9,600 nucleotides of DNA, from positions 1-9,600 of the forward strand of contig JAODBP010000061.1 of the NCBI GenBank assembly GCA_025464025.1. The letters run 5' to 3'. Shown piece after piece: positions 7,451 through 9,600 of the stretch. Origin of the DNA: Actinomycetes bacterium. Its GTDB lineage: Bacteria; Actinomycetota; Acidimicrobiia; Acidimicrobiales; CADCSY01. The notes below the pieces were generated by a model, which worked only from the letters and a program-made list of their open reading frames with translations, had not been told where the DNA came from and did not search any database. Position 1 is the first letter of the stretch. The number at the start of each line of letters is the position of its first letter. The translations under genes were made by a program, and so were the position numbers.

Positions 7451-8421
7451 GCCCGCTCCATCAGGTCATGGCGGTCGGCGAAGGCCCGCTCCCGGACCTC
7501 GAGGGGAACCCCGGCGACGTCGAACAGGTCGTCGAGCCGGTGGCGCAGCTCGGATCGGAGCCAACCCGGGCAGGCGGCCAGCCGGTCGGCCACCGACAGG
7601 GGATACGGGTAGCCGGGGAAGGCGGCGTCGTCGCACAGGGCGGACAGGGCGGCGAGCACCGGCTCGGGGTCGACGCCCAGGGGCAGGTCGACCCGGAACG
7701 AGAAGCGGGCATCGGGGTCGAGCCGGGCGGCGACCACCTGCACGCCGCCCACGTCGCTCCGGGTGCGGGCGATCGGCGCCCACCACGTGGACCGGGGCCC
7801 GAGCAGCGTCTCGGCCTCACGCTCGAGCCAGCCCAGCAGCGGGGCGCCGCCCCGGGACAGCGACGAGTGCTTGGTGACCCCGGCGAGCAGCACGCCGCGC
7901 TCGGCGGCCCGGGCCAGCAGACCGGCGAGGAACGTGGACGGCACCCGCCAGTCGGGCTGGAGGTCGCCGTCGACCAGCACCAGGGCGCCGGCCTCGGCCT
8001 CCTCGACGCAGCGCTGCACGGCCAGCCACTCGTCGTAGTCGCGCAGCAGGTTGACGTCGACCGACCCGACGACGTCGAGCCCGAGCGCCTCGAGGGCCGC
8101 CACCCGGTCGTCGGACCCGCCCAGCACGGTGGCCCGCAGCTCGCCCTCGTCCTCCAGCACGCACGACCCGGCCACGTAGCGGACCCGGGCCGCCCGGGTG
8201 ACGAGGAGCTGGATGCAGCGAGCGTCGGCCACCAGGGCCTGGCCGCCGTCGACGGCCCACACCTCGATCGGCTCCACGCCGCGCTCGAGGGCCCGGACGG
8301 CCACGTCGCCGGTGAACTCCAGGTCGCTGGTCCCCGTCGGGTCGGCCAAGGTCGTGGCCGACCCGGTGAGGAGCGCTGCCAGCCGTTCAGCTGCTGCCTC
8401 GAGCGAGCTCATGGGTTCCAT
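7447..8421 (-). CDS. nurA: NurA-type 5'-3' nuclease
   Basis: A 324-residue protein from ATG 8421, chosen for an AGGG about 10 bases upstream. ATG 8412 and TTG 8442 are in-frame alternatives, the last without a visible ribosome-binding site. NurA is a toroidal dimeric, Mn-dependent RNase H-like nuclease working at the mouth of the HerA ring. Visible motifs: AVDGG with Asp58, an acidic RDYDEW segment with Glu131 about 20 residues before LVLVDGDL (Asp151), TKHSSL with Lys184, FRVDLP (Arg243, Asp245), and the C-terminal GYPYPLSVADRLA. Archaeal NurA, as I recall, has Tyr and His eight residues apart in the last motif; here Tyr271 is kept but position 279 is Asp. Length is near the family norm of about 330-340. 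It is first in the operon and its stop overlaps the herA start by four bases. The family call rests on motif order plus the herA neighbour. Confidence 0.88.
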   Translation of the reverse strand: MEPMSSLEAAAERLAALLTGSATTLADPTGTSDLEFTGDVAVRALERGVEPIEVWAVDGGQALVADARCIQLLVTRAARVRYVAGSCVLEDEGELRATVLGGSDDRVAALEALGLDVVGSVDVNLLRDYDEWLAVQRCVEEAEAGALVLVDGDLQPDWRVPSTFLAGLLARAAERGVLLAGVTKHSSLSRGGAPLLGWLEREAETLLGPRSTWWAPIARTRSDVGGVQVVAARLDPDARFSFRVDLPLGVDPEPVLAALSALCDDAAFPGYPYPLSVADRLAACPGWLRSELRHRLDDLFDVAGVPLEVRERAFADRHDLMERA

Positions 8422-8433
8422 GATGACCGAGCC

Positions 8434-8475
8434 CTGTGACAATTACACGGCTGTGATTCGATTGTCGCCATCACA
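8434..8475. repeat. clustered direct and inverted repeats, candidate operator
   Basis: CTGTGA occurs twice in direct orientation (8434-8439 and 8451-8456), 17 bases apart. TGTGAT (8452-8457) and ATCACA (8470-8475) form a perfect six-base inverted repeat with a 12-base spacer. GACAAT (8438-8443) and ATTGTC (8461-8466) form another perfect six-base inverted pair with a 17-base spacer. They lie in the spacer between divergent nurA and the TSUP transporter gene, overlapping the proposed nurA promoter and the likely transporter start. A dimeric repressor or activator site is plausible. The TGTGA half-sites recall the CRP/FNR superfamily, but the spacer is wider than the usual six bases. Confidence 0.4.
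8442..8468 (-). promoter_or_regulatory. possible promoter for the nurA-herA-mre11-rad50 operon
   Basis: Read on the - strand, GCGACA (8468-8463) resembles a -35 box (4 of 6 against TTGACA) and TGTAAT (8447-8442) a -10 box (5 of 6 against TATAAT). The spacer is 15 bases, shorter than ideal. A transcript would begin near 8435, about 14 bases ahead of ATG 8421, putting the AGGG at the very 5' end. This is the least GC-rich spot I noticed in the window and the only spacer upstream of nurA. The call is weak because box scoring was by eye. Confidence 0.3.
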
Positions 8476-9222
8476 CCACTGACCGCGCTCGGGATCCTGG
8501 CCGCCGGCACGGCTGCCGGGACGATCAACGTCATCGTCGGCTCCGGCTCGCTGATCACGTTCCCGACGCTCCTGGCCGCCGGCTACCCCGCGGTGCTGGC
8601 CAACGTCAGCAACAACGTGGGCCTGGTGCCGGGCTCGATCAGCGGGGCCATCGGCTACCGCCGGGAGCTGGCCGGCCAGGGGCCCCGCATCCGCCACCTC
8701 GGCGCGGCGTCGGCCAGCGGCGGCATCCTCGGCGCCACGCTCCTGCTGGTGCTGCCCGGCTCGGTGTTCGACTCGGTGGTGCCGGTCCTGATCCTGGTGG
8801 CCTGCTTCCTCGTCGCCTTCGGGCCCCGGATCCGGGCGCGGGTCGTGGCCCGCCGACCCGAGGAGGGCCACGGCGGCGTCGTCCTGTGGGGCACCGTCTT
8901 CCTGACCGGCGTCTACGGCGGCTACTTCGGCGCGGCCCAGGGCGTGATCCTCATCTCGCTCCTGTCGATCTTCCTGGCCGACGACCTCCAGCGGCTCAAC
9001 GGGCTCAAGAACGTGCTGGCCGGGCTGGTCAACGGCGTCGCCGCCGTGCTGTTCATCACCTTCACCCACGTCCACTGGGGCGTCGTCGGCCTGCTGGCGG
9101 TCGGCTCCGTGGTCGGCGGCCAGCTCGGGGCCACCGTCGGCCGGCGGATCCCGCCCGCCGTCTACCGGGTCGTGATCGTCGTGGTCGGCCTGGTCGTGGC
9201 CACCAAGCTGCTGGTTGACTGA
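8461..9222 (+). CDS. TauE/SafE (TSUP) family membrane transporter, non-AUG start
   Basis: A predicted 253-residue integral membrane protein of the sulfite exporter TauE/SafE family. These carriers move sulfite, sulfonates or other organic anions; the substrate here is unknown. The two family half-repeats are visible: GTINVIVGSGSLITFPTLL (20-38) followed by NVSNNVGLVPGSISGAIGYRR (48-68), and GVYGGYFGAAQGVILISLL (150-168) followed by LNGLKNVLAGLVNG (179-192). About seven or eight hydrophobic segments run to the C terminus. No ATG, GTG or TTG lies in frame between the TGA at 8437-8439 and GTG 8593. Starting at 8593 would delete the first helix and the first GSGS motif. I therefore place the start at ATT 8461; ATC 8470 (giving I/M-TPLTAL) and CTG 8479 are equally arguable. 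The gene diverges from nurA, and the next gene starts four bases after its stop. Confidence 0.82.
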   Translation: MVAITPLTALGILAAGTAAGTINVIVGSGSLITFPTLLAAGYPAVLANVSNNVGLVPGSISGAIGYRRELAGQGPRIRHLGAASASGGILGATLLLVLPGSVFDSVVPVLILVACFLVAFGPRIRARVVARRPEEGHGGVVLWGTVFLTGVYGGYFGAAQGVILISLLSIFLADDLQRLNGLKNVLAGLVNGVAAVLFITFTHVHWGVVGLLAVGSVVGGQLGATVGRRIPPAVYRVVIVVVGLVVATKLLVD

Positions 9223-9226
9223 GGCC

Positions 9227-9600
9227 ATGGCCGCAGGGACCCCCGAGGACCCCTGGTTGCTGAAGACCGCACCCGGGTCGTCCGAGTACACGATGCACCG
9301 CGACGGCGACGAGCTCGTCTGCCAGGTGGGCTCGACGAAGCTGAAGTACCACGCCCGGGCCATCGAGGACCTGCACGGCTGGCTCCAGGCCCAGGGCGAC
9401 TGGGTGCCGCTGGGCGGGGCCGACGAGCAGAAGCCGGCGCCCGCGGGCTCGGTCGAGGCCTGGGGCCGCGACGAGTCGAACCCGGTCGGCGGCTGGTACG
9501 GCACCCGCAAGGGCTACCGAGGCCGGTTCGGCGTCTACCTGCCGCCGCTGCTGGAGGAGCTCGGGCTGGTCGAGCTCGAGCACAACGCCCGCAACAACCG
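9227..9600 (+). CDS. conserved uncharacterised protein resembling DUF6855 (3' end outside window)
   Basis: It starts at ATG 9227, four bases after the transporter stop, with GAGG at 9221-9224 as a closely spaced ribosome-binding site. The 124 visible residues have no signal peptide or membrane helix and are rich in Trp and Gly. Notable stretches are TPEDPWLLKTAPGSSEYTMH (5-24), VGSTKLKYHARAIEDLHGWL, GDWVPLGGADEQKPAP, VEAWGRDESNPVGGWYGTRK and GYRGRFGVYLPPLLEELGLVELEHNARNNR at the window edge. From memory this pattern matches an actinobacterial family of about 140 residues annotated as DUF6855 or hypothetical, so only a short C-terminal part should be missing. No function is known to me. Tight coupling to the transporter suggests co-expression. 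Confidence 0.75.
   Translation, partial: MAAGTPEDPWLLKTAPGSSEYTMHRDGDELVCQVGSTKLKYHARAIEDLHGWLQAQGDWVPLGGADEQKPAPAGSVEAWGRDESNPVGGWYGTRKGYRGRFGVYLPPLLEELGLVELEHNARNN

Larger units (their letters stand above)
2473..8421 (-). other. nurA-herA-mre11-rad50 DNA-end resection operon
   Basis: Four genes run right to left with almost no spacing. The nurA stop overlaps the herA start by 4 bases (ATGA, 7447-7450). The herA stop overlaps the mre11 start by 1 base (TGATG, 5868-5872). Two bases separate the mre11 stop from the rad50 GTG start. This arrangement implies one transcript and translational coupling. In archaea the same four proteins cooperate in 5'-end resection of double-strand breaks for homologous recombination. 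The promoter is most likely in the short spacer right of nurA (8422-8470). No LexA-type GAAC-N4-GTTC box was seen there, so SOS control is not evident. Confidence 0.88.

Noticed and set aside
2473..8421. Anti-phage defence island of the SIR2-HerA or DUF4297-HerA type.
   Set aside because: No SIR2, DUF4297 or other defence effector is present. The HerA partner reads as NurA and the operon continues with Mre11-Rad50, which points to DNA repair.
8405..8480. LexA (SOS) box in front of nurA.
   Set aside because: I looked for GAAC-N4-GTTC or close variants on both strands and found none; GGAACCC at the nurA start lacks the second half-site.
8443..9510. A 355-codon open frame on the - strand over the transporter region.
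   Set aside because: It is antisense to the TSUP transporter and to the DUF6855-like gene, both of which show family motifs. Its Asp/His/Gln-rich composition is a shadow of GC-rich codons.

Overview
The window is GC-rich bacterial DNA (roughly 70% G+C by eye) that is almost entirely coding. Gene style (GC-rich third positions, GTG and non-AUG starts, tight gene packing) and several actinobacterial-looking proteins suggest a high-GC actinobacterium, possibly of the class Acidimicrobiia. That placement is inference; no rRNA or other marker gene is present. I see no tRNA, rRNA, CRISPR array, insertion sequence or phage gene.

Left part (1-2476, + strand): the end of an AtuA-like ferredoxin-fold protein, a metal-dependent amidohydrolase-2 family enzyme, a small SnoaL/NTF2-like protein and an unrecognised five-helix membrane protein with a C-terminal domain containing two cysteines. 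They run in one direction with gaps of 26, 32 and 0 bases and may be one transcription unit. The first three look catabolic, but no substrate can be read from the sequence.

Centre (2473-8421, - strand): four tightly coupled genes in transcription order nurA, herA, mre11 (sbcD), rad50 (sbcC). Junctions are a 4-base ATGA overlap, a 1-base TGATG overlap and a 2-base gap. This is the DNA-end resection gene set best known from archaea: Mre11-Rad50 opens and trims a double-strand break, and the HerA hexameric translocase with the NurA nuclease dimer resects it. A complete, coupled set in a probable actinobacterium is the main point of interest. Rad50 has short arms, a CPVC zinc hook and an FSGSE signature motif. 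NurA appears to have Asp where an active-site His is expected.

Right part (8422-9600): a short intergenic spacer, visibly less GC-rich than its surroundings, carries repeats resembling a regulatory site. It separates nurA from a divergent TauE/SafE (TSUP) family membrane transporter gene that has no ATG, GTG or TTG available at its proper N terminus. Four bases after the transporter begins a conserved uncharacterised protein (resembling DUF6855) that runs off the window.

The two outer gene groups converge on or diverge from the repair operon. The left unit and rad50 end tail to tail on one shared CTAG that supplies both stop codons.
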